Source of the DNA: Kaistella pullorum
GTDB lineage: Bacteria > Bacteroidota > Bacteroidia > Flavobacteriales > Weeksellaceae
Length of the DNA: 64,000 bases
NCBI RefSeq assembly: GCF_014837035.1
Contig: NZ_JACSPS010000001.1
Coordinates: forward strand, 614,374 to 678,373
Direction: 5' to 3'
Shown here: piece after piece, positions 1 to 8,550 of the stretch
Layout of the letters: each line of letters begins with the position of its first letter
How positions within the stretch are numbered: position 1 is the stretch's first letter
Made by a program: the position numbers and the translations under genes
Notes under the pieces: model-generated
Database searches by the model: none
Seen by the model: the letters and a program-made list of their open reading frames with translations, nothing else
Told to the model about the DNA's origin: nothing

Positions 1-540
1 TTGAAAAAATCGAATGTCAATCTTTTGGGTGATAAATTCAGGAATATGGTGATTGCAAACGCTATCGGAATACCGGTGGTTGCGCTGGGTCAGGGAATCG
101 TAGCATTGATCGGTTATTTTATTTTCGATGCGCCAAGTCCGGTTCTTTTATTTGCACTTACCGCAGTGACGTCGATGATCCCGATTGTGGGCGGCGCAAT
201 CGTTTTTGTACCGGTCTGCATTTTCATGATCGCCGAGGGTAATTTAGGCCCGGGACTGGGTTTAGCGGCCTATTGCCTGATTGCTGTAGGACTTACTGAC
301 AATCTTTTACGCTTTACACTTTTGAAACGGCTCGAAAACATTCATCCTCTGAACACCGTTTTCGGCATCATTGCCGGGATGAATATCTTTGGGTTTATGG
401 GTCTTATTTTCGGGCCGATAATGGTTTCCATCACTGTAATGCTGATTCAGGTTTACCGCGATGAGTTTTCGGATGAAGACAATGAACTCATTATGCCTGA
501 ACCAAAAGAAATTGAAGAAAAAATAGACCTAACTATCTGA
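1..540 (+). CDS. AI-2E family transporter, C-terminal part (5' truncated by window)
   Basis: The frame is open from the first base, so the gene starts upstream; the TTG at base 1 need not be a start. The 179 visible residues contain at least four hydrophobic membrane segments and the phrases SMIPIVGGAIVFVP and FGIIAGMNIFGFMGLIFGP, which are typical of the last helices of the AI-2E/PerM/YdiK family (PF01594). These proteins are inner-membrane permeases of about 350 residues; substrates differ between members and the quorum-signal name should not be taken literally. The tail is acidic and cytoplasmic. The stop codon overlaps the start of the next gene (TGATG), so the two are probably translationally coupled. 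Confidence 0.85.
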   Translation: MKKSNVNLLGDKFRNMVIANAIGIPVVALGQGIVALIGYFIFDAPSPVLLFALTAVTSMIPIVGGAIVFVPVCIFMIAEGNLGPGLGLAAYCLIAVGLTDNLLRFTLLKRLENIHPLNTVFGIIAGMNIFGFMGLIFGPIMVSITVMLIQVYRDEFSDEDNELIMPEPKEIEEKIDLTI

Positions 541-803
541 TGATGGACATGATGAATCCGCAGATCCTGGAGGAAATCTGCATCCAGAAAATGCCTTTTG
601 GCAAGTATAAAGACGTTGTAATCGCCGATATTCCGGTGCATTACCTGGAGTGGATGCACCGCCAGGGAATGCCAAAAGGTAAGCTGGGCATGCAGCTGAG
701 TACGATTTATGAGATTAAAGTAAACGGGTTGATGGATTTGCTTATCCCTATTCGCGGAAAGGTGAATTATGGCACTTCAAAAAATAAGGTTTATAAGTTT
801 TAG
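540..803 (+). CDS. DUF3820 family small protein
   Basis: An 87-residue protein with the core MPFGKYKDVVIADIPVHYL followed by WMHRQGMPKGKLG, matching the DUF3820 pattern (FGKYKG...ADLP..YL.WF). The family is small, soluble and without an established biochemical role. The start ATG overlaps the stop of the transporter gene by one base; other in-frame ATG codons follow within a few residues (the N-terminus reads MMDMMN), so the exact start is uncertain by a few codons. It is probably co-transcribed with the transporter. No signal peptide or membrane segment is visible. Confidence 0.75.
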   Translation: MMDMMNPQILEEICIQKMPFGKYKDVVIADIPVHYLEWMHRQGMPKGKLGMQLSTIYEIKVNGLMDLLIPIRGKVNYGTSKNKVYKF

Positions 804-879
804 ATCTAAATTTCATTCCCGCAACAATAACCTTAATCCCAACTGATTAAGTTCCAAAGAATCAGTTCTGAATTATTGA

Positions 880-2868
880 TCACGCCTTCAGCGCAGCGAT
901 TTCGTCCCTCAATTTAGCTGCTTTTATAAAATCAAGATTCCGCGCAGCCGCTTCCATTGCTTTTTGTTTTTCTGCAATCAGAACGGTGGCATCTTTGCCA
1001 AAATTGGCTTTATCTTCGGCAACCTGTTTAAGGATTTCCTTTTGCGTGTATTTAGGATCCGGAAAATCTTTGCTGCGGCCAACCAAAACTTCGGAAATTT
1101 TCTTGTTTAAAGAGGTCGGAACCAATCCGTTCTTCTCATTATACTCCATCTGTTTCTGACGTCTGTAGTTGGTTTCATCAATCGCGCGCTGCATGGAACC
1201 GGTCATTTTATCAGCGTAAAGTATGGCTTTTCCGTTCACATTTCTTGCCGCACGCCCAATCGTTTGAACTAATGAGCGGCGTGAACGCAACATTCCTTCC
1301 TTATCAGCATCCAAAATCGCAACCAGTGAAACTTCAGGTAAATCGAGACCCTCACGGAGAAGGTTGACGCCCACCAACACATCAAAAAGCCCTACACGAA
1401 GATCCTGCATAATCTGGATTCGCTCCAGCGTTTCCACATCGGAGTGAATGTATCTCGTGCGGATGCCAAACCGTGTGAAATATTTGGTCAGTTCCTCGGC
1501 CATTTTTTTGGTTAAAGTGGTCACCAAAACCCTTTCGTCCAGTTCCGTACGCTTTTGGATCTCCTCGATGAGGTCATCAATCTGATTGATCGTCGGTCTG
1601 ATGTCGATAACGGGATCCAAAAGTCCGGTCGGCCGTATGATCTGTTCTACATATTCGCCGCCACTTTTTTCAAGTTCATAGTCTGCCGGCGTGGCTGAGA
1701 CATAAATCACCTGATTTTGCATCGCCTCAAACTCCTCAAATTTCAGCGGACGGTTATCCATGGCGGCGGGAAGCCGGAAACCGTGTTCTACCAACACTTC
1801 TTTACGGCTGCGGTCTCCGCCGTACATTGCGTGGACCTGCGGCACCGTAACGTGACTTTCATCAATCACCATTAGGAAATCCTTCGGAAAATAATCTAAC
1901 AAACAGAAAGGTCTGGTACCGGGCAATCTGCGGTCAAAATAACGCGAATAGTTTTCAATTCCGCTGCAGTAGCCGAGTTCTTTCATCATTTCGAGGTCAA
2001 GTTCGGTTCTTTCCTGCAGTCGTTTTGCTTCAAATGGTTTTTCAATCGAATTAAAAAAGTCGACCTGCTTCACCATATCGTCCTGAATCTCCCGGATGGC
2101 GCTGTGCTGGGTTTCTTTCGAGGTCACAAAAAGGTTGGCGGGATAGATATTCATTTCGTCAAACTCCGACATCACATTTCCGGTAAGCGGATTGAAACTG
2201 TGGATTTTCTCTATTTCGTCACCGAAAAACTGCACGCGCACCGCATTATCAGCATATGCCGGATACACATCGATCACGTCGCCTTTCACCCTGAAAGTAC
2301 CGCGTGTAAACTCATTTAATGTCCTTGCATACAGTGCATTGACTAATTTGTGTAAAAAATCTGTCCGTGTAATCTTGCTGCTTTTCTTCAGCTCGATTAA
2401 AGATTTATTGAATTCTGTCGGGTTACCGATACCATAGATACAGGAAACCGAGGCTACGATTAGTACATCACGTCTGCCCGAAAGCAAACTCGCAGAGGCC
2501 GAAAGTCTTAGTTTCTCAACTTCTTCATTGATGGATAAATCTTTTTCAATGTAGGTATTTGTGGACGCGATAAATGCCTCGGGCTGGTAATAATCATAGT
2601 AGCTCACAAAGTACTCTACCGCATTTTCGGGGAAGAATTCTTTGAATTCCATAAAAAGCTGGGCAGCAAGCGTCTTGTTATGAGCCAAAACCAAAGTAGG
2701 TTTTTGAACTTCATTCACAACATTAGCTACAGTAAAGGTTTTACCCGAACCGGTAACGCCGAGTAATGTTTGATATTTTTCGCCGATTTCAAGACCTTTC
2801 ACCAGTTTCTCAATGGCTTGTGGCTGGTCACCGGTGGGTTTGAATTCAGATTTTAATTTAAATTTCAT
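880..2868 (-). CDS. uvrB: excinuclease ABC subunit B
   Basis: UvrB loads onto damaged DNA with UvrA, verifies the lesion and recruits UvrC in nucleotide excision repair. The 662-residue protein has Walker A GVTGSGKT (about residue 37), the beta-hairpin YFVSYYDYYQPEAF used for strand insertion, the DESH Walker B, helicase motifs V/VI (QTIGRAARN) and a C-terminal UVR motif that binds UvrC. The frame is open for 39 more codons upstream, but that extension is hydrophobic and unlike the family. The start at 2868 gives the canonical N-terminus MKFKLKSEFKPTGDQP. A TAnnTTTG element lies 38 bases upstream. It stands alone on the minus strand and is divergent from the sugar dehydrogenase gene. Confidence 0.97.
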   Translation of the reverse strand: MKFKLKSEFKPTGDQPQAIEKLVKGLEIGEKYQTLLGVTGSGKTFTVANVVNEVQKPTLVLAHNKTLAAQLFMEFKEFFPENAVEYFVSYYDYYQPEAFIASTNTYIEKDLSINEEVEKLRLSASASLLSGRRDVLIVASVSCIYGIGNPTEFNKSLIELKKSSKITRTDFLHKLVNALYARTLNEFTRGTFRVKGDVIDVYPAYADNAVRVQFFGDEIEKIHSFNPLTGNVMSEFDEMNIYPANLFVTSKETQHSAIREIQDDMVKQVDFFNSIEKPFEAKRLQERTELDLEMMKELGYCSGIENYSRYFDRRLPGTRPFCLLDYFPKDFLMVIDESHVTVPQVHAMYGGDRSRKEVLVEHGFRLPAAMDNRPLKFEEFEAMQNQVIYVSATPADYELEKSGGEYVEQIIRPTGLLDPVIDIRPTINQIDDLIEEIQKRTELDERVLVTTLTKKMAEELTKYFTRFGIRTRYIHSDVETLERIQIMQDLRVGLFDVLVGVNLLREGLDLPEVSLVAILDADKEGMLRSRRSLVQTIGRAARNVNGKAILYADKMTGSMQRAIDETNYRRQKQMEYNEKNGLVPTSLNKKISEVLVGRSKDFPDPKYTQKEILKQVAEDKANFGKDATVLIAEKQKAMEAAARNLDFIKAAKLRDEIAALKA

Positions 2869-2906
2869 AATATATCTCAAGAAAGAACAAATATTCTTCC
2901 AATCTG

Positions 2907-2914
2907 CAAAAATA
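2907..2914 (-). promoter_or_regulatory. putative -7 element of uvrB (TATTTTTG)
   Basis: On the minus strand the sequence reads TATTTTTG, a perfect match to the Bacteroidota -7 consensus TAnnTTTG, 38 bases upstream of the chosen uvrB start. No clear -33 TTG is seen at the usual 19-20 base spacing, so the assignment rests on the -7 box and position. It lies inside the hydrophobic upstream extension, which supports the shorter start. Confidence 0.5.
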
Positions 2915-3061
2915 CAAAAATTGGTGCCGAATAACTGTACCACTTTCATTATCAGCACGAAAAAGTATAATTGCGTCTTGTTCATATTTAAAGAAATAAC
3001 TTAAACTTTCCAGATGTTTCACGGAACAATTATTGCATTCCGAAGGGCAAAAAATTATATC

Positions 3062-4294
3062 ATGATTACTTATTTATTGAAAGTATTACCTGTTTGCGGT
3101 CTCGTTTTTCTAAGTTCTTGTGGTGGTACCAACCACAATTCCTATCAGGAACCTAAAACGCAGCCAAACGGAACCCTGAGCAATCCCGAAACCGCCGCTA
3201 AAAATTCACCGGAATATCAGCCTGCATTTGAAGGTCAGACGCGCATTGCCGGCGTGAAAACCAATACACCTTACAAAGTGGAAGTAATCAATTCAAGCCT
3301 TGAAAAGCCGTGGGGTATGACCACATTGCCGGATGGCCGTTTGCTGATCACTTCAAAAACCGGTTACATGAGTATCGTTTCAGCTGACGGACAGAACGTA
3401 ATGAAAGTTGAAGGTTTGCCTAAAGTGGATTCAAAAGGGCAGGGCGGACTCCTCGACGTGGCGCTGGACCCGAATTTTGCATCAAACCGAATGATCTACT
3501 GGTCCTTTTCTGAACCTGTTTCCGGTGGAAATCATACTGCTGTTGCGAAAGGAAAACTTTCAATGGACGAAAAAAATATCGAGAATGCAACCGTAATTTT
3601 CCGCGCCACACCTACTTATGATGGCGATAAACATTTTGGCAGCCGCCTCGTATTCGATCGTGACGGACATCTTTTTGTAAGTACCGGTGAACGGTCAGAT
3701 ATGGAAATGCGGCCGTATGCTCAGCGTCAGGATGCGTATTTAGGTAAAGTTCTTAAGATCACTACCGATGGTAAACCTGCGCCTGGTAATCCAAAAATTT
3801 CAGGCTGGAAACCGGAGATTTACGCGACGGGGATTCGTAATCCTCAAGGGTTGGCGCTCGATCATAAAGGCCAGCTTTGGGACGGGGAGATGGGGCCGAA
3901 AGGTGGCGATGAAATCAACCTGATTCAACCTGGAAAGAATTATGGTTGGGGCGATGTAACCTACGGCATAGAGTACAGCGGAAAAAAAATCAATAATGGA
4001 ACCACACAGAAGGCGGGCACTGAGCAGCCAGTGTATTATTGGGATCCTTCGATTTCAATGAGTGGAATGGATTTCTACAAAGGAAACATCGATGAATGGA
4101 AGAATAATCTGATGGTGGGTTGCCTGAGCGGACAGAAAATTATCCGACTCGTCATTGAGAATAATAAAGTAGTAGGCGAAGAATGGCTAATGACTGATCA
4201 GAATGACAGGATCCGCGATGTGCACAGTGCTAAAGACGGAAACCTGTATGCTATCTCAGACAGTGGTAAACTTTACAGAATTAAGAAAAACTAA
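3062..4294 (+). CDS. PQQ-dependent sugar dehydrogenase family lipoprotein
   Basis: A glucose/sorbosone dehydrogenase-type beta-propeller (PF07995, YliI-like) of 410 residues. Family members oxidise aldose sugars in the periplasm or at the outer membrane using PQQ. Visible blade motifs include PWGMTTLPDGRLLITSKTG, GQGGLLDVALDPNF, GSRLVFDRDGHLF, NPQGLALD and GGDEINLIQPGKNYGWG. The start at 3062 yields a lipoprotein signal peptide with lipobox LSSC (Cys20); an upstream in-frame ATG at 3014 would only add 16 unrelated residues. No PQQ synthesis genes are present in the window, so cofactor supply is unknown. The gene converges on the following minus-strand gene with a 6-base gap. Confidence 0.9.
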   Translation: MITYLLKVLPVCGLVFLSSCGGTNHNSYQEPKTQPNGTLSNPETAAKNSPEYQPAFEGQTRIAGVKTNTPYKVEVINSSLEKPWGMTTLPDGRLLITSKTGYMSIVSADGQNVMKVEGLPKVDSKGQGGLLDVALDPNFASNRMIYWSFSEPVSGGNHTAVAKGKLSMDEKNIENATVIFRATPTYDGDKHFGSRLVFDRDGHLFVSTGERSDMEMRPYAQRQDAYLGKVLKITTDGKPAPGNPKISGWKPEIYATGIRNPQGLALDHKGQLWDGEMGPKGGDEINLIQPGKNYGWGDVTYGIEYSGKKINNGTTQKAGTEQPVYYWDPSISMSGMDFYKGNIDEWKNNLMVGCLSGQKIIRLVIENNKVVGEEWLMTDQNDRIRDVHSAKDGNLYAISDSGKLYRIKKN

Positions 4295-4300
4295 GCGCCA

Positions 4301-4813
4301 CTATTTTTTAAGATAAACCAAATTTCCACTATAGTCACCGCCAGGATCTGAAAGGATTTTGGCGGTTTTTATTTTTACCAAAAGCTTCTCGATAAAAAAA
4401 CTGCTCTCGAAAAACTGACGGTGAATGCCCGGCAAAAGTTCCATGAAAAGCTGCATTCCAATCTCATTGTTATGCAGGTCCATTTGTCTTTCCAGTGGCT
4501 CATTCGGAAATAGTTCTTCGTGCAGATCGGTAAGTTTTTTACAGAAACTCAGCGCTTTTTCAGGCGATGTGATCTTGCAGCAGTACATCATGATAAGGCA
4601 GCACCAAAGTGCATGGCGAAACGCATTCCCGACGCCATTAGTTGAACTGGTCTTTGGGAAAAACTTCTGTGCCAGTACAAAGCTCCTCAGCGTAGCGTAA
4701 GTCGCAAGTATAGTGAGTAACGGATTAGGAAGGCACAACTTGAGAATCCGCAGCAACTTGGTGAAGCTCAGGGTTTTCAGAGTATTGTAAAAAACGCGTA
4801 AAGTTTTTCTCAT
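4301..4813 (-). CDS. DUF6973-like protein of unknown function
   Basis: A 170-residue, basic, partly hydrophobic protein with the phrase GVGNAFRHALWCCLI and later DLHNNEIGMQLF. The N-A-F-R-H-A-x-W and D-x-H-N-x-x-G combinations are what I associate with the DUF6973 family, where conserved His, Arg and Asn residues suggest a catalytic or metal site. No signal peptide is clear, although the first 55 residues are hydrophobic and could associate with membrane. It lies directly downstream of accD on the same strand, separated by a strong hairpin. Function unknown; the family assignment is from memory of the motif. Confidence 0.6.
   Translation of the reverse strand: MRKTLRVFYNTLKTLSFTKLLRILKLCLPNPLLTILATYATLRSFVLAQKFFPKTSSTNGVGNAFRHALWCCLIMMYCCKITSPEKALSFCKKLTDLHEELFPNEPLERQMDLHNNEIGMQLFMELLPGIHRQFFESSFFIEKLLVKIKTAKILSDPGGDYSGNLVYLKK
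4335..4372 (+). terminator. Rho-independent terminator inside the convergent neighbour
   Basis: The arms ACCGCCA (4337-4343) and TGGCGGT (4360-4366) are followed by a T run. In the plus direction this would end the sugar dehydrogenase transcript, yet it lies within the 3' end of the convergent minus-strand gene. Confidence 0.6.
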
Positions 4814-4820
4814 AAAGAAA

Positions 4821-4843
4821 TCTCTCCTTTAGAAAAGGAGAGA
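4821..4843 (-). terminator. hairpin between accD and the DUF6973 gene
   Basis: A perfect 10-bp stem (TCTCTCCTTT with AAAGGAGAGA, 3-base loop) lies 20 bases after the accD stop on the minus strand and is followed by a T-rich stretch. It also ends only 7 bases before the ATG of the next gene, so it could act as a weak terminator or shield the start codon. Confidence 0.5.
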
Positions 4844-4863
4844 CTGTAAATTTTAATGGTTTG

Positions 4864-5712
4864 TTAGTGAACCAAAAGCCGCACGGTTTTCGATACCTTT
4901 TCTTTGATTTCTGTTCGTTTTACAATGAAATCTACGAAACCTTTTTCCTGAAGGAATTCAGATGTCTGGAAACCTTCCGGCAGATCTTTACCAATCGTTT
5001 CACGGATCACCCTCGGTCCCGCAAATCCGATCAGCGCGCCCGGCTCAGCCATGATGATGTCTGCGGTCATCGCGAAGGAAGCCGTGATTCCGCCGAAAGT
5101 TGGATCGCACAGATACGCGACGTAAAGCAAGCCTGCTTCTGAAAGTTGGGCAAGTTTTGCCTGAACTTTGGCAAGCTGCATCAGCGAGTAAGTGGCTTCC
5201 TGCATACGCGCACCACCAGATTGGCAAATGATCATGTACGGAAGTTTATTGGCAATACAGTAATCTACTGCGCGGCGAATTTTTTCGCCCATCACCGAGC
5301 CGAGAGACCCGCCGATAAATGCAAAATCCATACACGAAATCACTATTTTTTCGCCGTTCACCGTTCCTACAGCATTTCGTATAGAATCTGTGAGTTTCGT
5401 TTTGGTTTTCACCTCCTTCAGACGGTCTGTGTAAGATTTGGTGTCTTTAAAGTTCAGCATATCAACGCTCTCTACATTAGCGTCGAGCTCTGTGTACTTG
5501 TTGTCATCAAAAAGGATTGAGAAAAATTCGCGGCTTCCAATCCTTACATGGAATCCGTCTTCAGGCGAAACATAGTTGTTTGCTTTCAGTTCCTCATGCT
5601 CGATGATCTTGCCTGTCGGTGTCTGGTGCCAGAGCCCACGCGGGACATCTTTTTTGTCCTCTGTTGAAGTGGTTATGTTTTTAGCTTTTCTTTTAAACCA
5701 GTCAAATGCCAT
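4864..5712 (-). CDS. accD: acetyl-CoA carboxylase carboxyltransferase subunit beta (no zinc-ribbon cysteines)
   Basis: AccD pairs with AccA to transfer CO2 from carboxybiotin to acetyl-CoA, making malonyl-CoA for fatty acid synthesis. The 282-residue sequence has the family core: [49 protein letters not shown] and [17 protein letters not shown]. The N-terminal segment occupies the place of the zinc ribbon ([18 protein letters not shown]...[13 protein letters not shown]) but the four cysteines that bind zinc in E. coli AccD are absent; the expected CxxC pairs are replaced by TPTG and SPED. The fold position is kept. It follows fba on the same strand with a 93-base gap. Confidence 0.95.
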   Translation of the reverse strand: MAFDWFKRKAKNITTSTEDKKDVPRGLWHQTPTGKIIEHEELKANNYVSPEDGFHVRIGSREFFSILFDDNKYTELDANVESVDMLNFKDTKSYTDRLKEVKTKTKLTDSIRNAVGTVNGEKIVISCMDFAFIGGSLGSVMGEKIRRAVDYCIANKLPYMIICQSGGARMQEATYSLMQLAKVQAKLAQLSEAGLLYVAYLCDPTFGGITASFAMTADIIMAEPGALIGFAGPRVIRETIGKDLPEGFQTSEFLQEKGFVDFIVKRTEIKEKVSKTVRLLVH

Positions 5713-5805
5713 TCGTATAATTTTAGGTTTTCAGGTTCCAGATTTAAATTTAAAAACGGCAACTTTTGCAGCTTAAATTTAATTCAGAAACTTAAAAAGT
5801 ATATT

Positions 5806-6873
5806 TTAAAGTGTATTTACGTTGTTCAGATCCTCAAAAGCCTGAACCAGTCTCGTCATGAAAGTTTCTTCGCCTTTTCTTACCCAAACCCTTGGGTCAT
5901 AGAACTTTTTGTTCGGTTTATCGTCACCGTCAGGATTCCCGATCTGACTTTTGAGGTACTCGATATTTCCGGTCATGTAATCTCTGATTCCTTCGGTATA
6001 AGCAAACTGAAGATCAGTATCAATATTCATTTTAATGGCACCATAGCCAATGGCTTCACGAATTTCTTCAACAGTAGAGCCCGATCCGCCATGGAAAACA
6101 AAGTTTACCGGCTTATCTGATGTTACGAATTTTTCCTGAACATATTTCTGTGAATTATCGAGAATCTTAGGAGTAAGTTTCACATTACCAGGCTTGTACA
6201 CGCCGTGAACATTACCGAAAGCTGCCGCGATGGTAAAATTCGGAGATATTGCATTCAGTCTTTCATAGGCATAAGCCACCTCGTCAGGCTGCGTATAAAG
6301 TTTAGATGAATCCACACCGGAGTTGTCTACGCCGTCTTCTTCTCCACCAGTTACACCGAGTTCGATCTCAAGCGTCATGCCCATTTTGGCCATTCTTTCG
6401 AAATATTTGCAAGAAATATCAAGGTTTTCCTCAATCGGTTCTTCAGACAAATCAAGCATGTGTGATGAATAGAGCGATTTTCCTGTTTGAGCATAGAATT
6501 CTTCGTTCGCGTCCATCAAACCGTCAATCCATGGTAAAAGTTTTTTTGCGCAGTGATCTGTATGCAAAATCACAGTTGCGCCATACGCTTCGGCTAAAGT
6601 ATGGATATGTTTAGCACCCGCAACCGCACCCGCAATTGCTGCTTTCTGGCCATCGTTGCTAAGGCCTTTTCCTGCATTGTAAGCCGCGCCACCATTAGAA
6701 AACTGAATGATGACAGGTGAGTTCAGCTTCGCGGCCGTTTCCAGAACCGCGTTCACATTACTTGAACCGATTACATTTACCGCCGGAAGAGCGAAATTGT
6801 TTTGCTTCGCATATTCGAAGATTTCGGTCACTAAATCGCCTGTGGCAACACCTGCCGGGAAACGTCTGCTCAT
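5806..6873 (-). CDS. fba: class II fructose-bisphosphate aldolase
   Basis: Zinc-dependent aldolase that interconverts fructose 1,6-bisphosphate with dihydroxyacetone phosphate and glyceraldehyde 3-phosphate in glycolysis and gluconeogenesis. At 355 residues it has the length of the FbaA (class IIA) group. Signatures seen are the metal site HTDHCAKKLLPW, ELGVTGGEEDGVDN, the phosphate loop FVFHGGSGST, and GAIKMNIDTDLQFAY. The start MSRRFPAGVATGDLV matches the class IIA N-terminus. It lies upstream of accD and downstream of nadK on the same strand, with gaps of 93 and 68 bases. Confidence 0.96.
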   Translation of the reverse strand: MSRRFPAGVATGDLVTEIFEYAKQNNFALPAVNVIGSSNVNAVLETAAKLNSPVIIQFSNGGAAYNAGKGLSNDGQKAAIAGAVAGAKHIHTLAEAYGATVILHTDHCAKKLLPWIDGLMDANEEFYAQTGKSLYSSHMLDLSEEPIEENLDISCKYFERMAKMGMTLEIELGVTGGEEDGVDNSGVDSSKLYTQPDEVAYAYERLNAISPNFTIAAAFGNVHGVYKPGNVKLTPKILDNSQKYVQEKFVTSDKPVNFVFHGGSGSTVEEIREAIGYGAIKMNIDTDLQFAYTEGIRDYMTGNIEYLKSQIGNPDGDDKPNKKFYDPRVWVRKGEETFMTRLVQAFEDLNNVNTL

Positions 6874-6941
6874 AATTTGTTTTTTTAGGAATAATTGTAC
6901 TTAAAAAAGGTCTGTAAAGTTAAGAATTTTATGCTAAAGCT

Positions 6942-7808
6942 TTAGTTTCTCTTGTCCTTGCCCCAAAGCAGTTTTTGCCGAATGGTTTCGTAAAAACTCA
7001 GGTCTTTCGGGTGTATCAGCAAAATCTCGAATCGGGCTTTACGAAGCACGATTTCTACGTCGGTCTGCATATGAACCAGCCTCGAATCCAAAGACAGCGA
7101 GTATTGCGGAACACGGCTTTCAACCTTCAGGCGGATTTCCACATCATCATTCACGATAAGCGGACGCACATTCAGGTTGTGCGGTGCTATCGGCGTGATG
7201 ACAAAAGTATTATTGTTCGGTGTAATGATGGGTCCGCCGCAACTCAGCGAGTAGGCCGTAGAACCTGTTGGTGTAGAAATAATGACACCATCGCCCCAAA
7301 AAATATTCAGAAATTCACCGTCGATATAAGAATCTACCGTGATCATCGCGGTGGTTTCCTTGCGTGAGATCGTGATGTCATTCAGTGCAAACGGAAAAAA
7401 CATCGATTTCCCCGGCGAAATGATTTCGATTACTGAACGCCGGCTAACGTTTACATTGCCTTTTATGATATCATCGAGTTTAAGGAAAACTTCTTCCTTT
7501 GTAAAACTCGAAAGAAATCCGAGACGACCGGTGTTCACACCAACGACAGGTATCTCGAGATCCTGCACGAAAAGAAGTGAATTTACGATGGTTCCGTCAC
7601 CACCGAAGGTAAAAAACCAGTCCACTTTCTGTTCCTGAAGATCTTCCTTCCGCGAAAAAGTTTCGAAGATCTTCGAAAATTCCATCGCACTCGCCATTTC
7701 TTCGAACAAAATAGACTGTATGCCGCGTTTTTCAAGCTCAGACACAAATCTGCTCAGGTATAGAAAGGTGTCCAGATCACTTTTTTGAGAATAGATCGCT
7801 GCCTTCAT
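6942..7808 (-). CDS. nadK: NAD kinase
   Basis: Phosphorylates NAD to NADP using ATP or polyphosphate. The 288-residue sequence carries the GGDGT motif (FFTFGGDGTIVNS, about residue 69), VVGVNTGRLGFLSSF, and the NAD-binding block TPTGSTAYSLSCGGPII. Length is normal. The start lies 4 bases from the stop of the upstream CBS-domain gene, so the two form an operon and are probably translationally linked. Confidence 0.96.
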   Translation of the reverse strand: MKAAIYSQKSDLDTFLYLSRFVSELEKRGIQSILFEEMASAMEFSKIFETFSRKEDLQEQKVDWFFTFGGDGTIVNSLLFVQDLEIPVVGVNTGRLGFLSSFTKEEVFLKLDDIIKGNVNVSRRSVIEIISPGKSMFFPFALNDITISRKETTAMITVDSYIDGEFLNIFWGDGVIISTPTGSTAYSLSCGGPIITPNNNTFVITPIAPHNLNVRPLIVNDDVEIRLKVESRVPQYSLSLDSRLVHMQTDVEIVLRKARFEILLIHPKDLSFYETIRQKLLWGKDKRN

Positions 7809-7812
7809 GCGC

Positions 7813-8466
7813 TTAAAATTGAAGATATTTCCCTAAGAAACCAAATCTGTCTTTCAGTAGGTCTTCTTTTTCATCATCATAGAATTTTTGCACAACGCTG
7901 TAGCCGTACCGCTCGAAGGTTTCATCTATCGAGCTGGTGTTTTCGGCATTGAATTTTAAAGTAATCTGAATATAATCATCACTCACCGCGCTGATGAAGC
8001 AGCCGTAAATCTTTCCGTTGTTCGATTCTACAATTCGGCAAACTTCAGACAAAGAATAGTGCCGCCCGCTCGTCTGAACGATCATCACCGCGCCATTTTC
8101 CGAGAAAAGTGGATACTTTGAAAATTCATTGAAAATATCGTCACACGATAGGTAACCCAAATATTTTTCAGTTGTATTGATGACCGGAACTACATTGGAA
8201 TTAAACGTGTGAAAAAGCTTTATAGAATCAAGCAGATTGCTGTCTTCAGTGATCGCAAATTTTTCATAATGAATGGCTAATGAGGCTAAAGTGCCGTCCG
8301 GGCTTTCCTCCAGAAACGGTTGACTCAGTGCACCCTGATAGATGCCTTTTTTCTTGATGAAGACGTGTGAATAGCCAAATTCTTTTGCGACTTCATTAGC
8401 TTCCTCTATAGAATCGCCCGTGTTGAAGGCGGGGTAATCTTTGGAAATGTAGTCTGTAATAAACAT
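7813..8466 (-). CDS. CBS-domain protein with ACT-like C-terminus
   Basis: A 217-residue soluble protein. Residues 1-125 hold a pair of CBS motifs (for example FNSNVVPVINTTEKYLGYLS), which normally bind adenosyl nucleotides. The region from about residue 128 (NGAVMIVQTSGRHYSLSEVCRIV) reads like an ACT-type regulatory fold. No catalytic domain is attached. Its tight coupling to nadK suggests an adenylate- or NAD-sensing regulatory role; this is inference. I do not know an assigned function for this family. Confidence 0.8.
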   Translation of the reverse strand: MFITDYISKDYPAFNTGDSIEEANEVAKEFGYSHVFIKKKGIYQGALSQPFLEESPDGTLASLAIHYEKFAITEDSNLLDSIKLFHTFNSNVVPVINTTEKYLGYLSCDDIFNEFSKYPLFSENGAVMIVQTSGRHYSLSEVCRIVESNNGKIYGCFISAVSDDYIQITLKFNAENTSSIDETFERYGYSVVQKFYDDEKEDLLKDRFGFLGKYLQF

Positions 8467-8550
8467 TAGGCTAATTTAGGAAATATTAAAAAAAGAAAAA
8501 GCGGGTAATATTTAAAAATAATTACGCTTGGCAACCTATTTTGAGCTGTT

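Noticed and set aside
841-867. Terminator after uvrB
   Set aside because: AACTGATT and AATCAGTT form an 8-bp inverted repeat, but there is no T run on either strand.
2869-2985. N-terminal extension of UvrB
   Set aside because: The extra 39 residues are hydrophobic, unlike UvrB, and contain the likely promoter.
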